The notes under the pieces were generated by a model, which saw only the letters and a program-made list of their open reading frames with translations, was not told the DNA's origin and searched no databases. A stretch of 47,128 bases of DNA from Neorhizobium sp. JUb45 (GTDB lineage Bacteria > Pseudomonadota > Alphaproteobacteria > Rhizobiales > Rhizobiaceae). Where the stretch lies: the NCBI RefSeq assembly GCF_004343585.1, contig NZ_SLYW01000017.1:1-47128 (forward strand), written 5' to 3'. This document shows, in pieces, positions 16,854 to 26,138 of this stretch (positions are counted from its first letter, which is position 1; each line of letters opens with the position of its first letter). A program made the translations under genes and the position numbers.

Positions 16854-17878
16854 TGCGTCACCTCGCGGGTGCGCGGATCGAGAACCAGATAGGCAAGATC
16901 CGAGATGAAGTTCAAGGCCATGAAGATGGCACCGATGATGAGAGTGCCGGCGAGGATGGCGTTCATGTCGCCGATCATCAGGGCATTAGTCATGTACTGG
17001 CCGATGCCGGGCCAGGAGAACACGATCTCCGTGACGACCGCACCTTCCAGCAGGTTGCCATAGGAAATGGCCAGCACGGTCACCAGCTGAACGGCGATGT
17101 TGGGCAGGAGATGACCGACGACGATGCGAGCACTGGAAGCACCCTTGGCACGGGCGGCCGTCACGTAGTCCTGGTTCAACTGCTCCAGCGTGAAGCTGCG
17201 AGTCATGCGGGTAATGTAGGCCATCGCGGAATAGGCGAGAATGCAAGCCGGCAGGATGATGTGGTGAACAGCATTCCAGAAGGTCTCCGTATCACCGACC
17301 AGCAGGCTGTCGACCAGAAGCAGGCCGGTCTGCGGCTCGATCAGCCCATCGAGATAGGTATCGACACGGCCCGGTCCACCCACCCAGGCAAGGCCTGCAT
17401 AGAAGATGACGAGACCCACCACGCCGAACCAGAAGACCGGGATGGAATGGCCGACCAGCGAAATGACGCGGGCGAACTGGTCGATCCAGGTATCGCGGTA
17501 AAAAGCGGCGACCATGCCAAGGGGCACGCCGATGACCGTCGAGATGATGACGGCAAGCGTCGCCAGCTCGAGTGTCGCGGGAAAGGCCTGCGCTAGATCC
17601 TTGGTGACCGGATTGCCAGTCAGGATCGCCGTGCCGAGGTCACCCTGCAGCAGAGATGTCACGTAGATCCAGAATTGCTGGTAGATCGGCAGATCGAGGC
17701 CGAGCTTTTGCCGCATTGCTTCGAATGCGGCAGGGTCCGCCAGCTCGCCCACAATTGCACCAATCGGATCGGTCGGGAGAACCCGGCCGATCACGAAGGT
17801 CACGACAAGCAGGGCAAACAGGCTGACAACCAGCTGTCCGAGCCGCCGCGTGAGTTCTAAGAGGGTAAATTCCTTCAT
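16850..17878 (-). CDS. ABC transporter permease (DppB/OppB type), system 1
   Basis: A 342-residue inner-membrane protein with an N-terminal helix (LGQLVVSLFALLVVTFVIGRVLP) followed by the family's DPIGAIVG segment and five further helices. The contact loop contains AYITRMTRSFTLEQLNQDYVTAARAKGAS, and VFSWPGIGQYM is typical of DppB. It forms the pore with the DppC-type subunit. It starts 15 nt after the binding-protein gene. Confidence 0.92.
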   Translation of the reverse strand: MKEFTLLELTRRLGQLVVSLFALLVVTFVIGRVLPTDPIGAIVGELADPAAFEAMRQKLGLDLPIYQQFWIYVTSLLQGDLGTAILTGNPVTKDLAQAFPATLELATLAVIISTVIGVPLGMVAAFYRDTWIDQFARVISLVGHSIPVFWFGVVGLVIFYAGLAWVGGPGRVDTYLDGLIEPQTGLLLVDSLLVGDTETFWNAVHHIILPACILAYSAMAYITRMTRSFTLEQLNQDYVTAARAKGASSARIVVGHLLPNIAVQLVTVLAISYGNLLEGAVVTEIVFSWPGIGQYMTNALMIGDMNAILAGTLIIGAIFMALNFISDLAYLVLDPRTREVTQ

Positions 17879-17893
17879 GATCGGCCGTCTCGC

Positions 17894-19495
17894 TTACTTC
17901 GCGTCCGTTTTCGTGACGTTCTCAAGTCGGTTCAGCGACCAGAGGTTCGTGCTGTAGCCGCTTACGCCTGCATTCAGAACGATTGGCGTGAAGGATTCGA
18001 ACATCGGCAGAACCGCAGGCTTCTGGGCGATGAACATTTCCTGCAGCTGCTTGATCATCTCGGCGCGCTTTGCTTCGTCGCGCTCGCTGTTGGCCTTGTT
18101 GCGCAGATCGTTCAGTTCCGGGATGTCCCAGGCCGAGCGCCAGACGAAGTTGCCGGCATTCTTGGCTTCCAGGCGGTTGTCCGGGTTGGTGACGAAGTCG
18201 TTCATTGCGCCCAGTGCATTCGGCATGATGGCGGTTGCCTGCGGCAGCAGCAGATCGAAATCGCGGGCGCGGTGGGAGGCGACGATATCGGCGCCATTGC
18301 CCTGCTTGATCTCCACCTTGATGCCGATCTGCGCGAGGTTTGCTTGAAGGGCGGTGGCGATGTCGACGCGCGGCGCCTGGGCAATGGTCTTCAGCGTCAG
18401 CGAAAAGCCGTCCGGATATCCAGCCTTTGCAAGCATTTCCTTGGCCTTTTCCGGCTGCAGTGAGTAGTCGGGATTGGCGATAGCACCCTTCCAGTCTTCC
18501 GGAACCGGCACATTGCGCTGGCGGCCATAGGGGCCGAGAATGGTTTCGGCAATGCCCTTGTAGTCGACACCATAAGCGATCGCTTCACGAACCTGCGGGT
18601 TGGAAAGCGGCTCCTTGCCGGCGTTCATGGCGAGAACGAAGAAGCCGCCGATCTTGATCTGTTCGATCTTGAACTTCGAGTTGGTCATAAAGGATTTGAC
18701 GTCTGGCGCGCTCAGCGCGTTGGCGATATCGATATCACCACGTTCCAGCATGAGGCGAGCGGTCTGGCTTTCCGGTACGTGGCGCATGATCACGCGCGTC
18801 ATCGTCGGTGCCTTGCCCCAATAGGACTTGTTGGCTTCGAGAATAACAGTTTCATTCGGAACCCAGCGACGCAGCACGAATGGGCCTGAGCCGGCGGTAT
18901 TGGTGCGCAGCCACTCGTTGCCGTAATCGTTGTTATTGACGTGTTTCTGCACCTCGACGCTGTCGACCACGCTCGAGACGCCCATGGCGAGACGGTAGAT
19001 GAGGTCCTCGGCGATGACGCGGTCGGTCAGTTCGATGCGAAACGTCTTGTCGTCGACGGCCTTGGCGAGTGTCTCAATATTGTCGGCGGTGTATCCGGCG
19101 CTCTTCAGGTACTGCGAAGCCGACTGGTTCAGCTTCAGCAGACGCACCAGCGAGAACACGACGTCGTTTGCAGTGACCGCGTTGCCGGACGCAAATTTCG
19201 CATCACGCAGGTGGAAGGTGACGCCCTTGTCATCGGCTTCCCAACGCTCTGCCAGCTGCGGCTTCACCGTGTTGCCGTTGGCATCGTCGGAATAGACGAG
19301 GCGGTCGTAGGTGGCCGCCAGGATTTCCTGGGTCTTGGTTTCAGTGCCCTGCTGCGGATCGACCGACAGGACCTGCGCCAGCGAAGTGCCGATCACCAAC
19401 TGGTTCTTCGGGGTTTCGGCCAGTGCCATCGGCGCTGTCGTAAGCGCGATGGCGAAGGCGACACCTGTCATCAGTTTCGAGCTGAAATGTTGCAT
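17894..19495 (-). CDS. ABC substrate-binding protein, peptide/oligosaccharide family 5, system 1
   Basis: The ATG at 19495 is preceded by GGAGGG with good spacing and opens a Sec signal (MQHFSSKLMTGVAFAIALTTAPMALA); longer frames upstream do not look like signal sequence. The 533-residue protein shows VKPQLAERWEADDKGVTFHLRDAKFASGNAVTANDVVFSLVR and other SBP_bac_5 features. Because its operon encodes NagB, a sugar kinase, a sugar isomerase and mannonate dehydratase, the ligand is more likely an amino-sugar-containing oligosaccharide or glycoconjugate than a peptide. Paralogue of the proteins at 10720 and 28134. Confidence 0.9.
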   Translation of the reverse strand: MQHFSSKLMTGVAFAIALTTAPMALAETPKNQLVIGTSLAQVLSVDPQQGTETKTQEILAATYDRLVYSDDANGNTVKPQLAERWEADDKGVTFHLRDAKFASGNAVTANDVVFSLVRLLKLNQSASQYLKSAGYTADNIETLAKAVDDKTFRIELTDRVIAEDLIYRLAMGVSSVVDSVEVQKHVNNNDYGNEWLRTNTAGSGPFVLRRWVPNETVILEANKSYWGKAPTMTRVIMRHVPESQTARLMLERGDIDIANALSAPDVKSFMTNSKFKIEQIKIGGFFVLAMNAGKEPLSNPQVREAIAYGVDYKGIAETILGPYGRQRNVPVPEDWKGAIANPDYSLQPEKAKEMLAKAGYPDGFSLTLKTIAQAPRVDIATALQANLAQIGIKVEIKQGNGADIVASHRARDFDLLLPQATAIMPNALGAMNDFVTNPDNRLEAKNAGNFVWRSAWDIPELNDLRNKANSERDEAKRAEMIKQLQEMFIAQKPAVLPMFESFTPIVLNAGVSGYSTNLWSLNRLENVTKTDAK

Positions 19496-19509
19496 GCAAT
19501 TCCCTCCGT

Positions 19510-20466
19510 TCAGATTGAAACGCGATCTGCCACAGGCTGATCGGTCTTCGTAGTTCCCGTTTGCGATTTTATGTAGATCTGCTTGGCAAGATTGAGCGCG
19601 CCCCTGACCGGTGGATCGAGCAGAAGTGCGGTTTCCGTCGAAGCGCCGAGCAGGCGGCGGACTTCTCGGGTGAACGCGTTGAAAAGTGCGGGTTGGCCGG
19701 TGATGACACCGCCGGCGCAAACGATCGTTTCGACGTCGCCGCCACGTCGCTGCAAGAGCACCACGAGTTCGGCAAGCGCAAGCGCATGGTCCTCGATAAT
19801 CTTGCGCGCACGCAACGAGCCACGTTCCGCGGCCTCGAACACCAGATGGGCGGCCTGCGACCAGATGCGCGGATCGATGGTCGAGAAGGCATGGGTCAGG
19901 CCATGCGGATGATCGACGCCGAAATGGGCAAGAAGATTTTCGCTCAGCGGATCCTGCTCGCCCTTGTCATACGCGTCCAGCACCTGTCTTGCCGCATCCC
20001 GAACGATACCGACGGCGCCGCCTTCATCGCCAAAGATCCAGCCCCAGCCGCCGACGGTCAATGCCGTGTCTCCGAGCGTTGCCGTCGCCGATGATCCCGT
20101 GCCGGCAATCACGCCGGTGCCGGAGGATTTGCCGTAGGCCAGGATCAGCAGGTTGGAATCGTTGACAATGCGGACGACCGGATAATAGGCCGCAAGCGGC
20201 GCACGCAGCACTGCCTCCTGTTCGGGGCTGTCATTGCCATGCACGCCTGCCACGATCACCACAGGTTGCCCGTAAGGCGCGCTCGAGGCCCGCACGAGCG
20301 CAAGCAGAGTGTCGGCGCGTGTCGCGTCGTCGAGGTTGGCCCAGCCGGTATTCGGTTGAACTTCGTCAGCTAACACATGGCCGTCCAGCGCCGACGCGAT
20401 CTGGATATGCATCTTGGAGCCGCCGGCATCTATGCCAACCAGCAGGGGGGTCTGAAAATCGTTCAT
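19510..20466 (-). CDS. BadF/BadG-family sugar kinase (N-acetylglucosamine-kinase-like)
   Basis: A 318-residue ATPase of the BadF/BadG/BcrA group, which includes mammalian-type N-acetylglucosamine kinase and bacterial glucosamine kinases. The actin-like phosphate loops are visible: LVGIDAGGSKMHIQI at the N-terminus, VIAGTGSSATAT near 115-125, GGWGWIFGDEGGA and the adenosine loop IVCAGGVITGQPALF. In this operon it should phosphorylate the imported amino sugar at C6, feeding the SIS enzyme and NagB. It overlaps the SIS stop by one base (TAATG) and lies 14 nt before the binding-protein gene. Confidence 0.85.
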   Translation of the reverse strand: MNDFQTPLLVGIDAGGSKMHIQIASALDGHVLADEVQPNTGWANLDDATRADTLLALVRASSAPYGQPVVIVAGVHGNDSPEQEAVLRAPLAAYYPVVRIVNDSNLLILAYGKSSGTGVIAGTGSSATATLGDTALTVGGWGWIFGDEGGAVGIVRDAARQVLDAYDKGEQDPLSENLLAHFGVDHPHGLTHAFSTIDPRIWSQAAHLVFEAAERGSLRARKIIEDHALALAELVVLLQRRGGDVETIVCAGGVITGQPALFNAFTREVRRLLGASTETALLLDPPVRGALNLAKQIYIKSQTGTTKTDQPVADRVSI

Positions 20467-21503
20467 TATATTTTCGTCAAACTATCGGTTTTTGTGTCGA
20501 TCCGCTGAAACGCAGCTTCATTGATGTCGAAGCCGCGAATGTCGGCGGCGTGAAGCGTCAGTTTCTGGGCAATGAAAGTGGAGGCAATCGCAAAGGAGAT
20601 GGGATCGCTTGTCTCGAACGGAAGAACCAGCCTGTGGCAGCCGTCGGGGACGGCATCCGTGCTGCTTCCGGTGACAAGGGCAAGGCGTTTCGTTCGTTCC
20701 GAAAGCTGGGCAAGAAGCCGTGCTTCACGGTTTCCACCAAACAGCAGATGCGCGCCCGGTCCGGCGGCATCCATCGGTCCATGAAGGTACTGCCGCGTCT
20801 CCATCGCCGTCGCAAAAAGCCTCGGTCCCTCGCGCAGCATCAACACGCCTTCTTCCGCCACCGACATCAAGGGGGCAGGCGCCACGATGTCGATGCTCGC
20901 CGAATAAAGAAGCATTTCCGCCACGTCGCGGATTTCGCCGTCCAGCCGATCGGCCGTTTCCGCCGCGAGACTTATCAGATGCTTCCAGTGTTCGGTCCGG
21001 GTCCGGTCCGTCCAGCGCTCGATCAGCATGGCAAGTGCCAGCATCGTGCCGGTGAAGCTGACGACGGAAACAGAACTGTCGGGAAGGTTGCCGAGGTTGA
21101 TTTCGCGGCCGCAAAGCGTGCCGAGCGGGGAGGGGGTGTAATTGGTGATGGCAACCTGACCGGAGCCGATGCCATGGCGTACGAGATCGACCACCTCGGC
21201 GCTTCGGCCGCTCTGCGAAATCAGGACTGTCAGGCCGTGATGACCCGACAGTCCTGCCGGAAGCTCGCTTGGGAGAAAACGGTGAGCATCCAGTCCATGA
21301 CGACGCATTTCGTAAACCGGGGTGGCGGCGGCCGCATGGCTTGCACCGATGCCGACCAAAGTCACACGCAAAGGTTTTTCAAGGCGCGCCTGACGAAGCT
21401 GATCGTCCAGCCTGTCGACCATCGCGATCAGTTCGTCGGCCTGCGTGGCATAAGATGCCTGCGCCGAAATCCATTCGCGTCTGGGAAAAACCGCCGTGTT
21501 CAA
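20466..21503 (-). CDS. double-SIS-domain sugar-phosphate isomerase/deaminase (GlmS isomerase/AgaS-like)
   Basis: A 345-residue protein with two SIS domains (VTLVGIGASHAAAATPVYEMRR and LISQSGRSAEVV in the first; second from ~195). METRQYLHGPMDAAG matches the E-x-K-HGP region of the GlmS isomerase half, so action on an amino-sugar phosphate is likely: deaminating isomerase (NagB-II/AgaS-like) or deglycase (FrlB-like). The frame begins at a TTG at 21503; AAGGAGGGGA lies about 8 nt upstream and supports this start. It is the first gene of the nine-gene operon and faces the ROK regulator. Confidence 0.82.
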   Translation of the reverse strand: MNTAVFPRREWISAQASYATQADELIAMVDRLDDQLRQARLEKPLRVTLVGIGASHAAAATPVYEMRRHGLDAHRFLPSELPAGLSGHHGLTVLISQSGRSAEVVDLVRHGIGSGQVAITNYTPSPLGTLCGREINLGNLPDSSVSVVSFTGTMLALAMLIERWTDRTRTEHWKHLISLAAETADRLDGEIRDVAEMLLYSASIDIVAPAPLMSVAEEGVLMLREGPRLFATAMETRQYLHGPMDAAGPGAHLLFGGNREARLLAQLSERTKRLALVTGSSTDAVPDGCHRLVLPFETSDPISFAIASTFIAQKLTLHAADIRGFDINEAAFQRIDTKTDSLTKI

Positions 21504-21527
21504 CTCTTTATCCCCTCCTTGAGATAA

Positions 21528-21548
21528 ATTAAAGTTATCGACTTTAAT
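21528..21548. promoter_or_regulatory. palindromic candidate operator for the ROK regulator
   Basis: Perfect 8-bp inverted arms ATTAAAGT and ACTTTAAT separated by TATCG lie 25 nt before the SIS start, in the divergent gap between the operon and the ROK gene. Size, A/T richness and symmetry suit a NagC/Mlc-type dimer site. Binding here could control both directions. Confidence 0.6.
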
Positions 21549-21618
21549 AAATGCGTCAAGCGTCTTTTACGAAAATGCAGGGTCGGTTACACAAGGGTGT
21601 GATTTGATGGAGAAATTA

Positions 21619-22803
21619 ATGAGCGCTGCTGTGGATCGTGCCCTTTCGGAAGTGGCGCAGCTGGTTTTCGCACACCTCCTTGAGGTCGGTGAGGCGACGC
21701 GGAAACTGCTTGCCGAGAGCGCCGGTTTGAGCTTTCCCACGGTCACTCTGGCGCTCACGGAACTGACCGCGAAATCCATGGTGTGCGAGTTGCGGCGAGA
21801 GCAGGGCGCGCGCGGGCGTGCCACGATCGTATACGGCGTGAGCGACGATGCGGGCTGGATTCTCGGCGTCGATATCGGGTCGACACAGATCAGTTTTTCC
21901 GCCCGTCTGCTCAATGGACACATTCTCGCGCAGGAAAGCCGCAAGCACGAGGGAGGCGCGGAAAAGCTCGGTGGGCTGGCGGGGCAGCTTGTTGCCAACT
22001 CTCCCGCGCTAAAGGTGATAGGGACGCCGCCGCTCGCGGTCGCGCTTGCGCTCAACCAGGTCGTGCCGCGGCGGCTGGTGCGCGAGGGCAAGCCGCGACC
22101 GCTGGCGCTCGAGATTGCAGAAATGTTCGTCGCGGCATCGCTGCTGCCGCGCAGCACTCCATTTTTACTGGAAAACAATGTCAACTGTGCAGCTGTCGCC
22201 GAACATCAGGACGGCCTCATGCGTGGCCACGACGATGCAGCCTACATGCAGATTGGCGTTGGTATCGGTCTCGGATTTTTTGCGGATGGCGCGCTGATCA
22301 GGGGCGGACGGGGCGGCAGCGGTGAACTTGCACAGATACCGCTGTCGTGGAGCAGCGACGTTGTTTCCGGGGTTGATGCCATTGAGCGCAGGTACGGTTC
22401 ACTCGGGCTCATGCAATCGGTGTCTGGGGCCTTTGCAGGCGATCTCATGCCCGCCTCACCGGAAGCACTTTTTCTGCTCGCGACCAGCGGTGATGAGAAG
22501 GCAAGGCTGTTGATGTCGGAACACGGCGTGGCGCTTGGTCGCCTTGCCGCGACTGCCGCGACCATTCTTGATCCGGAAATCATCGTGTTGGGCGGAGGTC
22601 TCACCCGCAACGAAGCCTTTGCTCGGATCATTCTTGATGAATTCCAGAGCCGGAACCAGGATACGCAGCTGGAAATCTCTCGAAAGGGTGCCGAGGCGAC
22701 CGTTCTGGGGGCTTGCCTGCTGGCAAGGGATCTGGCAATCGGCCAGCTTGTCGAACGGTTTCATAAACCGCTATCGGCTAGGCCAACTCTCTTGCCGTCG
22801 TAA
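21619..22803 (+). CDS. ROK-family transcriptional regulator (NagC/XylR type)
   Basis: I choose the ATG at 21619 because GGAG sits 6 nt upstream; the TTG at 21604 or ATG at 21607 would add only four or five residues. The 394-residue protein has an N-terminal winged helix (LSEVAQLVFAHLLEVGEATRKLLAESAGLSFPTVTLALTEL) and a ROK sugar-binding domain beginning ILGVDIGSTQISFSA, with IGVGIGLGFFADGALIRGGRGGSGELAQIPL and LDPEIIVLGGGL. The zinc-binding CxCxC-type cluster of many ROK proteins is not visible, a departure seen in some members. It probably represses the amino-sugar operon until a sugar phosphate or free sugar binds. It converges with the GH43 gene. Confidence 0.88.
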   Translation: MSAAVDRALSEVAQLVFAHLLEVGEATRKLLAESAGLSFPTVTLALTELTAKSMVCELRREQGARGRATIVYGVSDDAGWILGVDIGSTQISFSARLLNGHILAQESRKHEGGAEKLGGLAGQLVANSPALKVIGTPPLAVALALNQVVPRRLVREGKPRPLALEIAEMFVAASLLPRSTPFLLENNVNCAAVAEHQDGLMRGHDDAAYMQIGVGIGLGFFADGALIRGGRGGSGELAQIPLSWSSDVVSGVDAIERRYGSLGLMQSVSGAFAGDLMPASPEALFLLATSGDEKARLLMSEHGVALGRLAATAATILDPEIIVLGGGLTRNEAFARIILDEFQSRNQDTQLEISRKGAEATVLGACLLARDLAIGQLVERFHKPLSARPTLLPS

Positions 22804-22834
22804 GCACACGACCTTCTTTACGATCGGCCTGCCA

Positions 22835-24439
22835 TCACAGTCCCTGCTCTTCTTTCACGCGATAGACGAAACAGGAAAAATCGGCCGCCATTGCCTGCCC
22901 GCTCGTGTCATTGGCGGACATGCCGATGAAGGCGCCGGTAAAATTGGCATGTTCCCCTTCGCCACCTTCATCCGAAAGGACGGAGTGATCGAGGACCGGG
23001 CCGATCCTTGCCCAATCGTCATCTTTCCAGAAATAGAAGCGCCCGGCCGCTCCTCTTACCTCCAGTTTCATGCGCACGGGACCATCGGGTACAGACACCG
23101 GCACCTCAAGCACCAGATCTATCATACCTTTCGGCCAACCGCCTGCGCAGGAGAGTACTTGCAGCACACGACCAGCCGTTTCGTCGTGGGTCAGGCAAAG
23201 ATAGTGATACGCAAAGCTGTTGTAATACGAGACCAGTCCGGCCATCTGATGATAGCTGGAAGGTTCGGCATCGACTTCCGTTTCCGCGTCAAAATCGAAA
23301 TCCGTCTGACGCCGCGCCACGAGAGATTGCTCGAATGAAGAGCCAATCGCTTCGCGGCCTGTCAACCTCAGGTGACCCGGTCTCGCCTGAAGGGAAAACA
23401 GGCGTTCGGGAAACGGCGTTCGCAGCCATTGGAAATCGGCCGGCAACCCAGAAGTTGGTGCGAATGAGTAGCGCTCGGTTCGCCCAATGCGTTCGGTCGT
23501 ATCGACGCCTTTTGGCAACAGGATGCGTTCCTGTGGCACGTAGGGCTCTCCCTCCAGCCTCAACCAGCCATCTTCACCCCACTTACATTTCTGAATGGCG
23601 GTTTCCCGGCCAAGGACGGAGCGCCTGATACCCTGCAGCGGACGGCTGCACAGGTGCACCATATAGGTCTCGCCGTCCGGCGTTTCGACGATGTCGCCAT
23701 GGCCGGCGCGTTGCAACGCCGCGTCCGGGTGAAAGCGGCTGGTGATGACGTGGGTGTCAGGGTGAAGCTCATACGGTCCCATCAGATCGCGTGCGCGCGC
23801 CATCGTCACGGCATGGCGCATGCCGGTGCCGCCTTCGGCGACCAAGAGATGATACCAGCCATCACGCTGGTACAGATGGGGGCCTTCCGCCAGACCATGC
23901 GAGGATCCATGGAAAATGTTGGTAACCGGGCCGACTAGTTTGCCTTGCCCATGGTCGTATTCCTGCAGGACGATGCCGCCGAAGGCTGTTGGCCGACGAC
24001 GGTAATCCCATGTCAGGCTCACCAGCCATTTGCGGCCATTGTCGTCGTGAAAGAGCGATGGGTCGAAACCCGAGGAATTGAGATAGGTCGGTTCGGACCA
24101 TGGCCCCTCGATTGTGTCCGAGGTGACGAGATGGTTGTGGCAGTCCTTGAAGGAACCGGATTTGCGTTTCACGTCCGTGTAGATCAACCAGAAGCGGCCG
24201 TCTGCATGCGTCAGACACGGTGCCCATACGCCGCAGGAATCCTGTGCGCCACGCAAATCGAGCTGTTCGGCGCGGTCGAGAGGCCGGGCCGCCAAGGTCC
24301 AGGTCCGAAGGTCGCGTGAGTGGTAAATCTGAACGCCGGGATACCATTCGAATGTGGAGGTGGCGATGTAGTAGTCCTTGCCGACCCTGCAGATTGAAGG
24401 ATCCGGATGGAAACCGGGAAGAATGGGGTTCTGGATCAT
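22835..24439 (-). CDS. GH43-family glycoside hydrolase (beta-xylosidase/arabinofuranosidase)
   Basis: A 534-residue five-bladed propeller hydrolase. The catalytic triad of family 43 is visible: base D13 in GFHPDPSI, pKa-modulating D126 in SSGFDPSLF and acid E185 in GLAEGPHLY. Residues from ~310 on form the C-terminal beta-sandwich common in the XynB/SXA-like subfamilies. No signal peptide is present, so it acts in the cytoplasm on imported short oligosaccharides, releasing xylose or arabinose. It is the last gene of the second transporter operon, 59 nt after the ATPase stop. Confidence 0.9.
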   Translation of the reverse strand: MIQNPILPGFHPDPSICRVGKDYYIATSTFEWYPGVQIYHSRDLRTWTLAARPLDRAEQLDLRGAQDSCGVWAPCLTHADGRFWLIYTDVKRKSGSFKDCHNHLVTSDTIEGPWSEPTYLNSSGFDPSLFHDDNGRKWLVSLTWDYRRRPTAFGGIVLQEYDHGQGKLVGPVTNIFHGSSHGLAEGPHLYQRDGWYHLLVAEGGTGMRHAVTMARARDLMGPYELHPDTHVITSRFHPDAALQRAGHGDIVETPDGETYMVHLCSRPLQGIRRSVLGRETAIQKCKWGEDGWLRLEGEPYVPQERILLPKGVDTTERIGRTERYSFAPTSGLPADFQWLRTPFPERLFSLQARPGHLRLTGREAIGSSFEQSLVARRQTDFDFDAETEVDAEPSSYHQMAGLVSYYNSFAYHYLCLTHDETAGRVLQVLSCAGGWPKGMIDLVLEVPVSVPDGPVRMKLEVRGAAGRFYFWKDDDWARIGPVLDHSVLSDEGGEGEHANFTGAFIGMSANDTSGQAMAADFSCFVYRVKEEQGL

Positions 24440-24498
24440 GTCGGTCTCGGATGCTTGAATCTCTGAATACGCCTGTCATGACCCGGCGCGTCGAAAAA

Positions 24499-25287
24499 CT
24501 ATGCGGGCAATGCCGCGCTGTCAGACTTCCGCCTCTCGCTCACATAGCCGCGGCTGCCATCCATCAGGATACGCGTATAGGGATGCTCTACGGTATTTTC
24601 GAGCAGCTGCTGCCGCGTCGCAACCTCGACGAAACCGCCGCTCTGCATGATCGCGACCCGATCACACAGATGCGCGACCACTGCGAGATCGTGGCTGACA
24701 AGGATATAGGTCAGCTGTTCGCGCTCGCGCAGATCCTTGAGCAGATTGAGGATTTCAGCCTGAATGGACACGTCCAGCGCGGATGTGGGCTCGTCCAGCA
24801 GCAGGATTTTTGGCTCAAGAATCAGAGCCCGAGCAATGGCCACGCGTTGCCGTTGTCCCCCGGACAACTGATGCGGATAACGGTAGCGGAAGTTCAGCGG
24901 CAGACCGACATCGGTCAGCACCTTTTCGATACGCTCCTGACGCCGGTCCTTGCCGTGGATCTCCAGCGGTTCGAGCAGGGTGCGGCCAATCGTGTGACGC
25001 GGATGAATGGAACCGAACGGATCCTGAAACACCAGTTGCTGTTTTGCCAGCTGGCTGCGCGTGCGTTTCTGGCCGATCTCCTCGCCGTCGATTTCAAGCG
25101 TGCCGGTCCACTGTTTGTTGCGGCCTGCAAGTGCCCCCAGAATGGTGGATTTGCCGCAACCGCTTTCCCCGACGAGGCCGAAGGTTTCGCCTTTCTGCAC
25201 TTCGAAGGAGACGTCTTTGACAACCTTGAGGGCTGCTTCGCCGTGGCCGTAGGACACGGCCAGATGATGGGCCTTGATCATGGACAT
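24499..25287 (-). CDS. ABC transporter ATP-binding protein (DppF/OppF type), system 2
   Basis: I prefer the ATG at 25287, with GGAG 8 nt before it and just past the stop of the preceding gene, giving 262 residues. Motifs are Walker A GESGCGKST, signature LSGGQRQRVAIARAL, Walker B ILLLDEPTSALD and the switch His in VLVSHDLAVV, then HPYTRILMDGSRG near the C-terminus. It is clearly paralogous to the gene at 14388 and likewise short for the family. Partner of the ATPase encoded next to it. Confidence 0.9.
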   Translation of the reverse strand: MSMIKAHHLAVSYGHGEAALKVVKDVSFEVQKGETFGLVGESGCGKSTILGALAGRNKQWTGTLEIDGEEIGQKRTRSQLAKQQLVFQDPFGSIHPRHTIGRTLLEPLEIHGKDRRQERIEKVLTDVGLPLNFRYRYPHQLSGGQRQRVAIARALILEPKILLLDEPTSALDVSIQAEILNLLKDLREREQLTYILVSHDLAVVAHLCDRVAIMQSGGFVEVATRQQLLENTVEHPYTRILMDGSRGYVSERRKSDSAALPA

Positions 25288-25289
25288 GT

Positions 25290-26138
25290 TCAGTTCTCCA
25301 GCCATGCCGGGTCGCGACGCAGAACTTCCAGCCTGTCCTTCGGATTGTCGAGGCTTGGAAGCGCGTTGAGGAGACCGCGTGTGTAAGGATGTTGCGCCTG
25401 ATCGAGATCGGCTGCGGCGATCGTTTCGACCACACGGCCCGCATACATGATGATGACGCGGTCGCAGAAACTGCGCACGAGATTGAGATCGTGGCTGATG
25501 AAGATCAGGCCGATATTGCGCTCCACCACGAGATCGTCGAGGATCGAGAGAACTTGCTGGCGCACCGTCACGTCGAGTGCGGAAGTCGGCTCGTCGGCGA
25601 TGATCAGCGATGGCTGGGCGATCAGCATCATCGAGATCATGATGCGCTGGCCCATGCCGCCGGACACTTCATGCGGATAAAGATCGAAGACCCGTTCCGG
25701 ATCGCGGATGTTGACCCGTTCCAGCATGGCAAGGGTTCGGCTGCGTGCCTCCTTCGGCGTGGCGCGTTCATGCAGGATCACCGTTTCGGAAATCTGTTCG
25801 CCCACGGTCATCACCGGGTTCAGCGAATATTTCGGGTCCTGCAGGATCATGGCGATGCGGCGTCCGCGAATGGCGCGCATCTCTTCCTCGGTTGCCGTCA
25901 AAAGATCGATATCCTCGAACTGCATGCGGCTGGCTTCTACGATCGCCTGCGGCGGTTGCAGTCGCATGATGGCGCGGCCGGTCGTGCTTTTGCCCGAACC
26001 GGATTCGCCGATAATGCCGATTTTTTCGCGGCCGACGCTAAAGGACACGTCGCGCACTGCGGTGGTGACGCCGGACAAAGTCGGGAACTCGACGGACATG
26101 CTTTCGACCGTCAGAATTGTGTCGGATGTGTTAGCCAT
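25290..26138 (-). CDS. ABC transporter ATP-binding protein (DppD/OppD type), system 2
   Basis: Start taken at 26138 (MANTSDTILTVESMSVEFP; 282 residues), overlapping the permease stop by 8 nt; a longer frame would lie within the permease gene. Walker A GESGSGKST, signature VSGGMGQRIMISMML, Walker B LIIADEPTSALD, switch His in FISHDLNLV and HPYTRGLLNALP are present. Same length and layout as its counterpart at 15122, supporting duplication of a whole transporter operon. Confidence 0.9.
   Translation of the reverse strand: MANTSDTILTVESMSVEFPTLSGVTTAVRDVSFSVGREKIGIIGESGSGKSTTGRAIMRLQPPQAIVEASRMQFEDIDLLTATEEEMRAIRGRRIAMILQDPKYSLNPVMTVGEQISETVILHERATPKEARSRTLAMLERVNIRDPERVFDLYPHEVSGGMGQRIMISMMLIAQPSLIIADEPTSALDVTVRQQVLSILDDLVVERNIGLIFISHDLNLVRSFCDRVIIMYAGRVVETIAAADLDQAQHPYTRGLLNALPSLDNPKDRLEVLRRDPAWLEN

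Noticed and set aside
14388..19495. Calling this system a dipeptide transporter
   Set aside because: Protein family alone suggests peptides, but all neighbouring enzymes act on sugars; family-5 importers of oligosaccharides are known, so I left the ligand open.
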